Origin: an uncultured bacterium
GTDB taxonomy: Bacteria > Desulfobacterota > BSN033 > UBA1163
Assembly: GCA_938002255.1 (NCBI GenBank)
Contig: CALLAL010000013.1
Location: 97,058-161,057 of the forward strand
DNA: 64,000 bases
Direction: 5' to 3'
The notes below the pieces were generated by a model that saw nothing but the letters and a program-made list of their open reading frames with translations, was not told the origin of the DNA and searched no databases. This document shows, one piece after another, positions 1 through 10,545 of the stretch. Within the stretch, counting starts at the first letter, position 1; every line of letters starts with the position of its first letter. Made by a program: the position numbers and the translations under genes.

Positions 1-1032
1 GCCCTTCTGGTTTTCAACTTTCTCAACCCTTCCGGAAATCCCTTCCACCCCCTCTACTCCTTCTTTCAACACTTCTACCGAAAGCCCCAATCCCAACCCT
101 GTAGCCACTGCTGCCAGGATGTTGTAAAGATTGAAGCGCCCGGTCAATTTGGAACAGAGGGAAAATCCGCCCTTCGGAGTGTCAATCTGGCAGGAGATCC
201 CTTCGAAGGAAAGGTTGATCTCTCTGGCAGAAATGTCGCAGGAAGGCCCCAATCCATAACGGAGGATAGGAAGGTCGACTCCCCTGACGATCTCCTCTCC
301 TTTTGGATCATCCACATTGGTGACTGCGAACCGCCCCTTCTTCTGGCTGTTCATTAAAAATTGAGAAAAGAGTTTTCTCTTGCTTTCAAAATATCGTTCC
401 AGGGTCTGATGGTAATCCAAATGGTCTGAGGTAAAATTCGTAAAGATTGCTCCATCGAATTCGCATCCCAAAACACGATCAAGGTCGAGACCGTGTGAGG
501 ACACCTCCATGACCACATAGGAAACCCCTTCCTCCAACATTTCTCTGAGAATTCTCTGAAGGTCGAGCGATTCAGGCGTGGTGTTCGAGGCAGGAAGGAC
601 CTTCTGAGGATACCGATAATTGATCGTTCCAATGACGCCCACAGAGAACCCCGCCTTGTTTAATATCGATTCGAGGAGAAAGGAGGTGGTCGTTTTTCCA
701 TTTGTGCCGGTGATGCCTACCAAGGATATTTGGCTCGATGGATTCCTGTAAAAGGCTGCTGAAACCCTTGCCAGCGCCTGACGGCTATTGGGGACAAAGA
801 TCAGCGTTCGGTCCTTGGTTTCAGGACCCTCCTCCAATAGGATGGCCTCCGCTCCTCTTTCGATCGCATCATCGATGAAGTGATGGCCATCCGTTTCAAA
901 CCCCCGAATGGCAGCAAAGAGGAAACCCGGGCGGACGTCTTTCGAGTGGTAGGCGATTCCCTGAATTTCTTTTCGGGTCTCCCCTACGATCCTTCTAACA
1001 TCCACCCCTTCTAATAATTTATTCAGTTCCAT
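1..1032 (-). CDS. murE: UDP-N-acetylmuramoyl-tripeptide synthetase MurE, C-terminus cut by window edge
   Basis: Cytoplasmic Mur ligase that adds the third residue (meso-diaminopimelate or lysine) to UDP-MurNAc-L-Ala-D-Glu in peptidoglycan precursor synthesis. Reading from the ATG at 1032, 344 codons are open to the window edge. The N-terminal UDP-binding domain is followed by the ATP P-loop GITGTNGKTTT near residue 110, then TTPESLDLQ and the VMEVSSHGLDLDRV segment, then the NFTSDHLDYH stretch, all in Mur-ligase order. The C-terminal domain, which carries the motif that decides Dap versus Lys, lies outside the window, so the added residue is not proven. It follows ftsI by 53 bases on the same strand, as in classical dcw clusters. 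Family assignment is secure. Confidence 0.95.
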   Translation of the reverse strand, partial: MELNKLLEGVDVRRIVGETRKEIQGIAYHSKDVRPGFLFAAIRGFETDGHHFIDDAIERGAEAILLEEGPETKDRTLIFVPNSRQALARVSAAFYRNPSSQISLVGITGTNGKTTTSFLLESILNKAGFSVGVIGTINYRYPQKVLPASNTTPESLDLQRILREMLEEGVSYVVMEVSSHGLDLDRVLGCEFDGAIFTNFTSDHLDYHQTLERYFESKRKLFSQFLMNSQKKGRFAVTNVDDPKGEEIVRGVDLPILRYGLGPSCDISAREINLSFEGISCQIDTPKGGFSLCSKLTGRFNLYNILAAVATGLGLGLSVEVLKEGVEGVEGISGRVEKVENQKG

Positions 1033-1085
1033 GAGGTTATAAAAACGCTAACCGCTCTGCGCTATGCTTTACGAAGGATAATTGA

Positions 1086-3059
1086 TTAAGATGGCGACTC
1101 AAACTTTAAATAGCAGATTTCCCCTTTGTCGATCACAGTTCCGGCTTTCGGAACCTGTTCGACCAGTCTGCCGTTCCCAGAAATTTTAATGATCAACCCC
1201 TTCCCTTCAATGCGACTCAGCGCCTTTCTCATCGATAATCCGGTAAGATCGGGCATGACCATCTTCTCAACACCCTTGCTGACACTCACTCCGTCAACCA
1301 ACGAAGAAGAGGGAATCTTCTTAGCCCTTACGGAAAAATCTGTCTCATCCTTAACCACCATGGTTCCCTTTGGAAAAATGTGGAGGTAGGGAAGAACCTT
1401 TTCCACAATAGCCCGAAATACAGGTGCTGCCACTATCCCACCATAGTTTGCCCCTTGAGGCTCATCAATCACCACCAGGACCACGATCTTCGGGTCTTCC
1501 ACAGGCGCAAACCCCATAAACCCACTCACAAATTTGTCTTCGGAATAACCTCCCAAGAGGCTATCTACTTTTTGCGCCGTTCCGGTCTTTCCTGCCACCT
1601 CATACCCTTGGGGCACAGCCTGTTCCCCGGTGCCTCCTTTTTCGGTTGTTGCCTTCAGGAGGGCAGTAACCTTTTTACTTGTTCCTTCTGAAATAACTCT
1701 TCGTATCACTTCAGGCTTAAAAGATTGAATGACCACTCCCTTTTCATTTGTGATCCTTTCCACCACCTGAGGTTTCATGAGCACCCCCCCATTGGCAATG
1801 GCGGATAAGGCCGTCACCATTTGAATCCCAGTGACCGCAATCCCCTGTCCAAAAGCGATGGTGTTCAGGGTGATTGGCGACCAGTAACGAGGATGATTCA
1901 AAATGCCTTTGGCTTCACCGGGAAGGCCAAGATGGGTTTTTTCACCGAATCCAAAGGCACAGAGATATCGGTACAATTTTTCTTTTCCTATCTTTTCCGC
2001 TGCCTTGGCGGCTCCAATATTACTCGAGACCTTTATCACCTGATGGAAGGTTAGCCATCCGTGCTTCGATGTATCGCGGATCGTCCGATCATAAACCGTG
2101 TAAACTCCATTCTCACAATAGAACGAATCTGTAGGTTGAATCGCATTCTCTTCAAGGACAGCAGCAGCGAGAAAGGCTTTAAACATGGACCCGGGTTCAA
2201 AGACATCGGAAATCGCCCGGTTCCTCCACGTTTTGGGTCGGTATTGGATGAATTGATTCGGGTCGAAGAAGGGATGAGAGGCTAAGGCCAGAATCTTTCC
2301 GGACGTTGGATCCATTACGATAACCATCCCCCCTATTGCCCCCCATTTCTGAACCCCTTCGCGGAGTTCGGTCTCGGCCACATGCTGAACCTGTTTGTCG
2401 ATGGTTAAAACAAGGTTCCGGAAATTTTCTTCTTTCTCATAAGCTCCGGCATCCGTAATGATACTTCTGCCTTTAGCATCCTTCTCAGCGGTCAAGACTT
2501 GCGGCTTCCCGTTGAGTAAGGCATCGTACTGAAGTTCGATGCCTTCAAGACCTTTGGAGTCGAGACCGACAAACCCGATGACATGGGCAGCTAACTGGGC
2601 ATGAGGATAGAATCGTTTATTCTCTTTTAGAAAATGGATTCCGGAAAGACGGAGATTTTTTACCGCCTCGGCTTCTTTGGGAGAGACCTTCCGTTGAATC
2701 CATTCAAAGGATTTTTGTTTCCTTAATCTCTCTTTTAATTCCCTCGGATCGCTCTGAAAGAGGGAAGAAAGCTCCTGAGCTGTTTTTTCGACTTCGATGA
2801 CTTTGGAGGATTCCGCATAGATCGAATCGACTTCAACGCTAACTGCTAATTCGTTCTCGTTTCGGTCGTAGATGGTTCCCCGTTTCGGGACAAGTGGAAT
2901 CTGGCTTACCTGTTGCCGGGCGGCAAGCTGGTAGAGCTGCTCCTTCTTGATCACTTGAAGTTGGAACATTCTTCCTACAACGATCAAAAACGAAAGGAAG
3001 AGAACAAAAGAGATCAGGATGACTCTAACCTTAAACCAGTTAATCGGTTTCCTTCTCAT
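1086..3059 (-). CDS. ftsI: Septal peptidoglycan transpeptidase FtsI/PBP3 with C-terminal PASTA domain
   Basis: Class B penicillin-binding protein that cross-links septal peptidoglycan. It has 657 residues. A short cytoplasmic start leads into one membrane segment at about residues 12-32. The dimerisation domain begins at VPKRGTIYDRN. The transpeptidase domain carries the active-site SxxK in PGSMFKAF, an SSN motif (VSSNIGAAK) and the KTGTAQK triad. A single PASTA repeat ends the protein (MPDLTGLSMRKALSRIEG onward), which is commoner in Gram-positive SpoVD/PBP2x proteins but is also seen in deltaproteobacterial FtsI. The start overlaps the ftsL stop by 4 bases, so the two are probably translationally coupled. 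Confidence 0.95.
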   Translation of the reverse strand: MRRKPINWFKVRVILISFVLFLSFLIVVGRMFQLQVIKKEQLYQLAARQQVSQIPLVPKRGTIYDRNENELAVSVEVDSIYAESSKVIEVEKTAQELSSLFQSDPRELKERLRKQKSFEWIQRKVSPKEAEAVKNLRLSGIHFLKENKRFYPHAQLAAHVIGFVGLDSKGLEGIELQYDALLNGKPQVLTAEKDAKGRSIITDAGAYEKEENFRNLVLTIDKQVQHVAETELREGVQKWGAIGGMVIVMDPTSGKILALASHPFFDPNQFIQYRPKTWRNRAISDVFEPGSMFKAFLAAAVLEENAIQPTDSFYCENGVYTVYDRTIRDTSKHGWLTFHQVIKVSSNIGAAKAAEKIGKEKLYRYLCAFGFGEKTHLGLPGEAKGILNHPRYWSPITLNTIAFGQGIAVTGIQMVTALSAIANGGVLMKPQVVERITNEKGVVIQSFKPEVIRRVISEGTSKKVTALLKATTEKGGTGEQAVPQGYEVAGKTGTAQKVDSLLGGYSEDKFVSGFMGFAPVEDPKIVVLVVIDEPQGANYGGIVAAPVFRAIVEKVLPYLHIFPKGTMVVKDETDFSVRAKKIPSSSLVDGVSVSKGVEKMVMPDLTGLSMRKALSRIEGKGLIIKISGNGRLVEQVPKAGTVIDKGEICYLKFESPS

Positions 3060-3388
3060 CGGATGACAATCACCTGATCGGGTTTAGGCTTGGCCATTTT
3101 TAATTCTTCCATCGCAATCTTCTCAATGCGGTCATAAGATTTCAGGGTGGCGACTTCCAGACGCAATCGTTTATTAGCTTCCATCAGGGCTTTCCCCTCC
3201 TTCAGGGCACGAGAGATCTCGTATCCAAGATAAATGACCTGAATCCTTGACCAAACGTAGAAAAGGGAACTTCCAATAAAAAGGAACAGAACCAGACTGA
3301 AAAAGAGAAGAAGACGAAGGGAGGGCCTGGAATTCCTCTTCTTTGCTGATTTCTCCGTCCAGAGAAGGGAATGTTCTTTCTGTTTCAT
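3056..3388 (-). CDS. ftsL: Cell division protein FtsL-like
   Basis: Small bitopic division protein, 110 residues. It has a basic cytoplasmic tail, one hydrophobic segment at about residues 25-46 (LLLFFSLVLFLFIGSSLFYV) and a periplasmic part of about 60 residues predicted as a coiled coil (ALKEGKALMEANKRLRLEVA). FtsL sequences are poorly conserved, so the call rests on size, topology and position between rsmH and ftsI. FtsL works with FtsB and FtsQ to activate FtsW/FtsI at the septum. It starts 20 bases after the rsmH stop and overlaps ftsI by 4 bases. Confidence 0.85.
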   Translation of the reverse strand: MKQKEHSLLWTEKSAKKRNSRPSLRLLLFFSLVLFLFIGSSLFYVWSRIQVIYLGYEISRALKEGKALMEANKRLRLEVATLKSYDRIEKIAMEELKMAKPKPDQVIVIR

Positions 3389-3408
3389 TTCCCTATATCC
3401 CTTTCTCT

Positions 3409-4293
3409 TTATATCCTTTCTGCACCCCGCAATTTGGCACTCCTGGATCTTGGATTATTCATTTGCTCCTCTTCAGAAGGCCTTAAGGGCTTCTTGGTCA
3501 AAAGACGCATCTCTCCTTTTCTTTCCAGTTCTCGAAACCCTTCTTTGACGATCCGGTCTTCAAGGGAGTGGAAAGAGAGGATACAGAGTCGTCCTCCCTT
3601 CTTTAAAACTTTCCAACTTAGATCGAGGATCTTCTTCAAATTCTCCAGTTCCTCATTGACTTTGATCCGGAGAGCCTGGAAGGTCCTTGTAGCTGGATCG
3701 ATCCTCTTAGATTGGAACCTCTTGGGAATCGTTCGGTAAACAATCTTGCTCAAGGTTTGTGTAGTCTGTACGGGTCTTTTTTCTCTCTCAGTGACGATGG
3801 CTCTTGCAATCCTACTCGCCCATCGCTCCTCCCCATAAACACGGAGGATGTCCTCCAGCTCTTGAAGGGATAGAGTCCTGAGAAGATCGGCGGCAGTCAA
3901 GGGGCTTCGATCGTCCATCCTCATATCAAGGGGAGCTTCTCCTCGGAAACGGAATCCTCTTGAGTGGCTCTCAAGTTGGATCGAGGAAAGCCCGAGATCT
4001 AAGAGAATGCCATCCACGCCATCGATCCCCAGGCTCTTCAAAACCTCTGGCAGATGGGTGAAATTTTCTCTGACAAGTTTTGCGCGATTTCCAAAAGGTT
4101 TCAGCCGCTCTTTTGCTATCTGGATCGCCTCTTGGTCCCAATCCAGTCCAATCAAAATGCCGTCCGGAGCAGTTCTTTTTAATATCTCCTCAGCATGTCC
4201 TCCGCCACCAAGGGTTCCGTCCACATAGGTTCGACCTGGTTCACATCTCAATAACTCCATAACCTCTTCAACCATCACTGGAATATGCTTCAC
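3409..4293 (-). CDS. rsmH: 16S rRNA (cytosine(1402)-N(4))-methyltransferase RsmH
   Basis: SAM-dependent methyltransferase acting on C1402 in the decoding centre of 16S rRNA. The 294-residue product starts MKHIPVMVEEV, typical of the family, followed by the SAM-binding loop VDGTLGGGGHAE. DGILLDLGLSSIQL, RGFRFRGEAPLDMRMD and the C-terminal LSFHSLEDRIVK are RsmH signatures. Length matches the family. It sits 33 bases downstream of mraZ and 20 upstream of ftsL, the normal dcw order. Confidence 0.96.
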   Translation of the reverse strand: MKHIPVMVEEVMELLRCEPGRTYVDGTLGGGGHAEEILKRTAPDGILIGLDWDQEAIQIAKERLKPFGNRAKLVRENFTHLPEVLKSLGIDGVDGILLDLGLSSIQLESHSRGFRFRGEAPLDMRMDDRSPLTAADLLRTLSLQELEDILRVYGEERWASRIARAIVTEREKRPVQTTQTLSKIVYRTIPKRFQSKRIDPATRTFQALRIKVNEELENLKKILDLSWKVLKKGGRLCILSFHSLEDRIVKEGFRELERKGEMRLLTKKPLRPSEEEQMNNPRSRSAKLRGAERI

Positions 4294-4326
4294 AGTCTCA
4301 ATGGCAAGCTCTCCAACCGTAACTGT

Positions 4327-4770
4327 CTATACCCCCAGATTCCCCAGCGTATCTCGAATCTGGTCAAATCCTTCCTCGGCTTGCTGTTCGACCTCCAGCC
4401 AGCGTTCTTTTGCAATGATTTCAAAAAATCTTCCCTCGCCCAACAACATGACTTCTTTCTTTAGATTTGCGTAATCCCTCAAGGTTTGAGGGATCAAAAG
4501 CCTTCCATGGTTATCGACATTACAGTCAATAGCACTCGAATAAAAAAACCTCAGAAAGGCACTGGTCTCTTTTTTCAATATAGAGAAGGAACCTACTTTT
4601 TGTTCAACCAGTTGATTCCACTCTTCGTAAGGAAACGCAAGAAGGCAGTGATCAAAATTAGTAATGACCAGACGATCATCATATTTTTTATTAAGAACTT
4701 CCCTGAATTTCGAAGGAATGCTAATGCGACCCTTAGAATCTAAGGCATGCTCGTATCTTCCGCGGAACAC
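4327..4770 (-). CDS. mraZ: Transcriptional regulator MraZ
   Basis: MraZ is an AbrB-fold DNA-binding protein that autoregulates the division/cell-wall cluster in E. coli and Mycoplasma. The 147-residue product contains two SpoVT/AbrB-like halves, the first with FRGRYEHALDSKGRISIPS and the second with DNHGRLLIPQTLRDYANL. Both show the DxxGRxxIP core. I place the start at a GTG at 4770, because the purine-rich Shine-Dalgarno sequence AGGGGGTG lies 5 bases upstream and the family begins exactly at this point. Its own 5' region holds candidate MraZ boxes. Confidence 0.94.
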   Translation of the reverse strand: MFRGRYEHALDSKGRISIPSKFREVLNKKYDDRLVITNFDHCLLAFPYEEWNQLVEQKVGSFSILKKETSAFLRFFYSSAIDCNVDNHGRLLIPQTLRDYANLKKEVMLLGEGRFFEIIAKERWLEVEQQAEEGFDQIRDTLGNLGV

Positions 4771-4790
4771 TGTTTCACCCCCTATTAGTG

Positions 4791-4830
4791 ACCCAGTTAT
4801 ACCACATTATCCCACTTTTCTCCACTTAGC
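4791..4830 (-). promoter_or_regulatory. mraZ: Candidate MraZ operator: four boxes at 10-bp spacing
   Basis: Four decamers in register each contain, on the minus strand, a TGG core: CTGGG at 4791-4795, GTGG at 4802-4805, GTGGG at 4811-4815 and GTGG at 4822-4825. In E. coli, MraZ binds TGGGN direct repeats separated by 5 bases, which is the same 10-bp helical repeat. The array lies between a candidate promoter and the mraZ start, as expected for autorepression. The repeats are directly visible. Binding is inferred from the family. Confidence 0.7.
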
Positions 4831-4835
4831 GTAAA

Positions 4836-4864
4836 CAAATATCCTTAAAATTCAAATTTGTCAA
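4836..4864 (-). promoter_or_regulatory. Candidate sigma-70 promoter of the dcw cluster
   Basis: On the minus strand a perfect TTGACA (4859-4864) is followed after 17 bases by TATTTG (4836-4841). The -35 is ideal but the -10 is weak (3 of 6 matches). It is placed so that the transcript would run straight into the MraZ box array and then mraZ. The surrounding 4831-5080 region is AT-rich and holds no open reading frame I can support. Confidence 0.45.
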
Positions 4865-5085
4865 GTAAAATTTTATAGTTAATTCAATTTTTTCTCCATT
4901 TTTCTCCATTTCACAATATCTACTGCCTAAAAGGGTTTTTTTACTATATTTAGTATTTATACATTCAAAAAACCCCGATATGGTGTAGAAAGTATCCCAC
5001 CACACACTATGGATCTACCACCTTTCACCCAACGGTTATCCAGGGAGGTCAATTGAGTGGCATTTGGTCAGTCTTTCCAAACTAT

Positions 5086-7122
<2,037 letters not shown>

Positions 7123-7150
7123 TGCCATGCTTCATGAAAACAAAAGCCCC

Positions 7151-7177
7151 GCCACTTGGAAGGTGGCTCAAATTTTT
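7151..7177 (+). terminator. Possible Rho-independent terminator after ligA
   Basis: A 7-bp stem GCCACTT / AGGTGGC (one G-T pair) with a GGA loop at 7151-7167 is followed by a T run at 7173-7177. It begins 29 bases after the ligA stop. The stem is short and the T run is offset by five bases, so it would be a weak terminator. Confidence 0.4.
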
Positions 7178-7200
7178 GCAACAATCGGGTCATAGGAGAG

Positions 7201-7794
7201 ATGCCCCTCGAATTTGATTCTCTGAGTCACGGAAGGATCGTTTTCGGTTTCTTTAATATTGAAACCGACCTCCTCTTACTCAATCAATATTTCTTCTTCG
7301 CGGAGAACTTTTGCCTTGCTGTGGCGAAGGGAGCGGAGAAAATGGATGAAGTCTATCAAACCGAATGGGAAGGGTATCGAATCGAATTGAAGAAGATCGG
7401 AAATCTGATGGGCGCCATTCAGGGAATGGATTTCAACGGTTTCATTGGAGCGGTTTATCAACAGTTTCCTTTCCCAGAACGACAGGAGGACTTTAAACAA
7501 AACCCCGAGGGCTTCCGAACCCGATCCCTGATCCATTCCCTGCTCCAGGCCTATGGTGAAAACGTACGGATTCCTCTCATCTTCGATCAAAAAAGCAATC
7601 ATATCACGCTCAGCGAATTTGTATTTGACAAACCCTCTTTCTGGAAACTGGTGGAGTACGTCTGGCTGGGAGGGCTTCCTCGCTGGAAAGATCGTCATCG
7701 GCCTAAATATGTCAGAGTCATGAAAGAGGCGATTCAGAGAGCTTACCACCCCATGTTCAAGGGTCACCTATGGATGGAGAAAGACCCCCCTTAA
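7201..7794 (+). CDS. Conserved-looking hypothetical protein upstream of the phosphate uptake pair
   Basis: I do not recognise a named family. About 197 residues, soluble, with no signal peptide or membrane segment. It begins MPLEFDSLSHGRIVFGFFN and contains aromatic-rich stretches (NQYFFFAENFC, VEYVWLGGLP). The start is placed at ATG 7201 because it has AGGAG just upstream and because an earlier in-frame ATG at 7156 lies inside the terminator hairpin. The gene ends 14 bases before the PhoU-like gene and reads in the same direction, so co-transcription with phosphate transport genes is likely. A role in that system is only a guess from position. Confidence 0.7.
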   Translation: MPLEFDSLSHGRIVFGFFNIETDLLLLNQYFFFAENFCLAVAKGAEKMDEVYQTEWEGYRIELKKIGNLMGAIQGMDFNGFIGAVYQQFPFPERQEDFKQNPEGFRTRSLIHSLLQAYGENVRIPLIFDQKSNHITLSEFVFDKPSFWKLVEYVWLGGLPRWKDRHRPKYVRVMKEAIQRAYHPMFKGHLWMEKDPP

Positions 7795-7808
7795 CAGGAG
7801 GATAACTG

Positions 7809-8462
7809 ATGGGACTTTTTAAAAAGGGAAAAGAACAGGAAGTTGTTAAGATGATGATTGATCTTCTTAAGAAAGTCCAGGAATGCATTGAGGAAACGCA
7901 AAGAACGGTCACGCATTATCTTCGGGGAGAGATTGAAGACGCTAAGGCTTCTGCATTGATGACAGACCACATTGAGACCGAAACGGATCATCTCCGGAGA
8001 GCCATTGTCGATGCCCTTTATAAGGGAGCCTTCCTCCCCATTTTTCGAGTGGAGATTCACAGTTTCGTTGAAAAAATGGATCTTATTGCGGATAACGCCG
8101 AGATCTGTTGCGACTTCTTTTTAGGCCAGCGCCCAGAAATTCCAGAGCCCTTTAAAGAGAGATTTCTGAAGGTGATGGACGACACGATTCCCATGTCACG
8201 TTGTCTTAAAGAGGCCACAGAGAATTTCTTTACCAAAGGTGACCATGATTTCATCAAAAAGAGTATGGAACAGATTGGAGTGGCAGAATCAGCCATCGAT
8301 GATGATGAATGGAAATTGACGAGGGACATTTTTACCTCCGATCTTCCCCTCTCTGAAAAAATCCACTTGAAGCAGTGTCTGGAAAGACTCACCAGCATCT
8401 CCGACCAGATCGAAGACACTTCGGATTGGCTGGAAGTGCTCCTGATGAGCACCAAAGTCTGA
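7809..8462 (+). CDS. PhoU-like DUF47 family protein (Pit accessory)
   Basis: DUF47/TIGR00153-type PhoU-like regulator, 217 residues and almost wholly alpha-helical. Repeated acidic motifs of the kind that bind metals in PhoU are visible (DHIETETDHLRR near residue 55, VEKMDLIADNAE near residue 95, and a C-terminal LTSISDQIEDTSDWLE). Such genes are regularly paired with Pit-type phosphate permeases and are thought to modulate them. Here the pit gene follows after 43 bases. The Shine-Dalgarno sequence AGGAGG precedes the ATG. Confidence 0.88.
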   Translation: MGLFKKGKEQEVVKMMIDLLKKVQECIEETQRTVTHYLRGEIEDAKASALMTDHIETETDHLRRAIVDALYKGAFLPIFRVEIHSFVEKMDLIADNAEICCDFFLGQRPEIPEPFKERFLKVMDDTIPMSRCLKEATENFFTKGDHDFIKKSMEQIGVAESAIDDDEWKLTRDIFTSDLPLSEKIHLKQCLERLTSISDQIEDTSDWLEVLLMSTKV

Positions 8463-8505
8463 CAGGAGTTTCCTTCTAAATCTCTTTGACCTGGAGAATG
8501 AAAAT

Positions 8506-9432
8506 ATGTGGGAGATCTCGGCAGGAATGTTTATGGGGTGGAGCCTCGGGAGCAACGACTCTGCCAATATTTTCGGCACGGGGGTGGGTGCGAAAATCAT
8601 CCGTTACCGCACAGCCGTCCTGCTGATCTCCTTCTTTGTCATGGTGGGCGCATTGCTGGAGGGAGAAAAATGTTTTGGAACTGTAGGAGAACTCTCTGCC
8701 CTTGACCATCGGATGGCGTTCTTCACCATGCTTGCGGCGGCACTGGTCGTTTCGTTTTTCACCTTTTCGGGGATTCCTGTCTCTACATCCCAGGCGGTGA
8801 TCGGCGCCATCCTGGGAGCCGGCATCCACTCAGGAGCGACAGTAGATATGACCAAACTCTACAAGATCGTTCTTTGCTGGGTATTGACTCCCATCGGAGG
8901 AACCTGCATCAGTTTTTCTCTTTACCACCTGTTAGGAAGACTCATCGATCGTTTCCTGAAGAATGCGGTCCTGAGGGATACGTTCATCCGGTGGGGGTTG
9001 ATCCTGGCAGGTTGTTTTGGGGCCTATGCCTTAGGATCGAACAATGTCGCCAACGTGACCGGCGTCTATGTTGGAGCAGGCGTCCTCAACCCTTTCTTCG
9101 GAGCGCTTATCGGCGGATTGAGTATTGCCCTTGGAGTCCTCACCTACAGTCGTAAGGTGATGGAGACCGTTGGAAAAAAGATTGTTGCCCTTGATGGATA
9201 CTCCGCCTTCATTGCCGAACTTTCAGCAGCCACAGTGGTCCAGATATTTACTCAGGTAGGAGTACCAGTCTCCACGTCTCAGGCGATCGTGGGGACCGTT
9301 GCCGGAGTGGGAATGGTCAAAGGGATTCGATCAGTGAGTTATAGAAGCCTGATCGAAATCGTCCTGGGATGGATTTCAACCCCTCTTTCCGGAGGAATCC
9401 TTTGCTATCTCTTACTTCTCCTCTTCTACTGA
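8506..9432 (+). CDS. pit: Inorganic phosphate transporter, Pit/PHO4 family
   Basis: Low-affinity, cation-coupled phosphate permease of the inner membrane. The 308-residue product has about eight to ten hydrophobic segments and the duplicated PHO4 signature: GSNDSANIFGTGVGAKI near the N-terminus and GSNNVANVTGVYVGAGV in the second half. The repeated PVSTSQA motif also occurs twice. It is shorter than E. coli PitA (about 500) but within the range of compact PiT proteins. The neighbouring DUF47 protein supports the assignment. Confidence 0.93.
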   Translation: MWEISAGMFMGWSLGSNDSANIFGTGVGAKIIRYRTAVLLISFFVMVGALLEGEKCFGTVGELSALDHRMAFFTMLAAALVVSFFTFSGIPVSTSQAVIGAILGAGIHSGATVDMTKLYKIVLCWVLTPIGGTCISFSLYHLLGRLIDRFLKNAVLRDTFIRWGLILAGCFGAYALGSNNVANVTGVYVGAGVLNPFFGALIGGLSIALGVLTYSRKVMETVGKKIVALDGYSAFIAELSAATVVQIFTQVGVPVSTSQAIVGTVAGVGMVKGIRSVSYRSLIEIVLGWISTPLSGGILCYLLLLLFY

Positions 9433-9481
9433 TTCAGCAATATCCCTGACTTCAGAAAAAGAGGAAGTGTAAAGGAGCAAA

Positions 9482-10405
9482 ATGAAAATCGTGATCATCG
9501 ATTGTGACGTAGGGGTGGATGACGCTTTAGCCCTTATCCTTGCCTTCCATTCTTCAGCATTGGAAGTCAAAGCTGTGACAGGAGTCAATGGGAATGTTCC
9601 ATTGGATAGGGTCTTTGAGAATATTCAAAAAGTCCTCTCTCTCCTCCAACCTACGAATAAACCAATCATAGCAAGAGGTGCCAGCTCCCCTTTAAAAGGG
9701 AAAGCGATCCATGCACACTCCGTTCATGGAAGGACCGGGCTGGGAGAAGCAAAGATCGAGCTGAAGGATGGAGAAGAATGGTGGACGCTCTCCGGCGGAC
9801 CTGCCTGGGAACTGATCACGTCGATTGCTCATCAACATCCTCAACAAGTGACATTGATTGCCGTAGGCCCTCTGACGAATCTGGCCCTGGGAATCCAGAA
9901 AGATTTAGACGGCATGAAACATTTAAAAGAAATCGTCATCATGGGAGGAGCGGTCCGGACAAGGGGGAATGTCACGCCTCATGCTGAATTTAATATCTAC
10001 TCCGATCCAGTAGCAGCAAAAATGGTTTTTGAATCAGGGATCCCCATGACGTTGGTTCCGCTCGATGTGACGCATCGGGTTTTTCTCACCCCCAGCTTGA
10101 TGGAGGAAAGGGTAAAACCCATTGGCAATACGTTTTCGAAATTTCTTATGGAAGCCACGGGGTATGACACAAAAGCACGCCGCTTTAGGAACAGAGAGAC
10201 CGTCTTTCTTCACGATCCTCTCGCGGTCGGTGTGGTCATTGATCCCACATTGGTAAAAAACGAGACATTGTGCCTCACGGTGGAAACAGATGAAGGAGAG
10301 CATTGGGGAAAGTTGATCGAAGGAAAAGAAGGTTCCCAAATCAATGTATCTCTTGGAGTAGATGCAGAGAGGTTCTTGGAGTTGTTTGTGTCGAGACTGA
10401 GGTGA
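9482..10405 (+). CDS. Inosine-uridine-preferring nucleoside hydrolase family protein
   Basis: Hydrolyses the N-glycosidic bond of ribonucleosides to free base and ribose. The 307-residue product starts with the calcium- and ribose-binding motif DCDVGVDDA, has VAVGPLTNLALGIQ and an IVIMGGAV loop, then AEFNIYSDPVAA and a C-terminal HDPLAVGVVIDP, all in family order. Substrate preference cannot be read reliably. AAAGGAG lies before the ATG. A ribokinase follows, which gives a simple nucleoside-to-ribose-5-phosphate salvage route. Confidence 0.92.
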   Translation: MKIVIIDCDVGVDDALALILAFHSSALEVKAVTGVNGNVPLDRVFENIQKVLSLLQPTNKPIIARGASSPLKGKAIHAHSVHGRTGLGEAKIELKDGEEWWTLSGGPAWELITSIAHQHPQQVTLIAVGPLTNLALGIQKDLDGMKHLKEIVIMGGAVRTRGNVTPHAEFNIYSDPVAAKMVFESGIPMTLVPLDVTHRVFLTPSLMEERVKPIGNTFSKFLMEATGYDTKARRFRNRETVFLHDPLAVGVVIDPTLVKNETLCLTVETDEGEHWGKLIEGKEGSQINVSLGVDAERFLELFVSRLR

Positions 10406-10424
10406 ACATACGTCGAGGGGCTGG

Positions 10425-10500
10425 GTAACGGTCACGTTTAAAGGATTCAAAGACGATAACCGTAATCTTTAATGAACGATACGGGCATCGTGACCGTTAC
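10425..10500. repeat. 76-bp intergenic palindromic element
   Basis: Perfect 12-bp inverted repeats (GTAACGGTCACG at 10425-10436 and its complement at 10489-10500) flank an interior that can also fold (AAAGGATT at 10440-10447 against AATCTTT at 10464-10470). It lies between the nucleoside hydrolase and ribokinase genes. The form is that of a REP-like element or an RNA processing hairpin. There is no T run, so it is not a standard terminator. Confidence 0.6.
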
Positions 10501-10545
10501 TGTCAGACGAAACCCTTATGTCTAACGTGGCTTGAGGAAGACAAG

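Noticed and set aside
4880..5080. Possible tRNA or small RNA in the mraZ-ligA gap.
   Set aside because: No cloverleaf, no GGTTCGAATCC-like T-arm and no terminator could be drawn.
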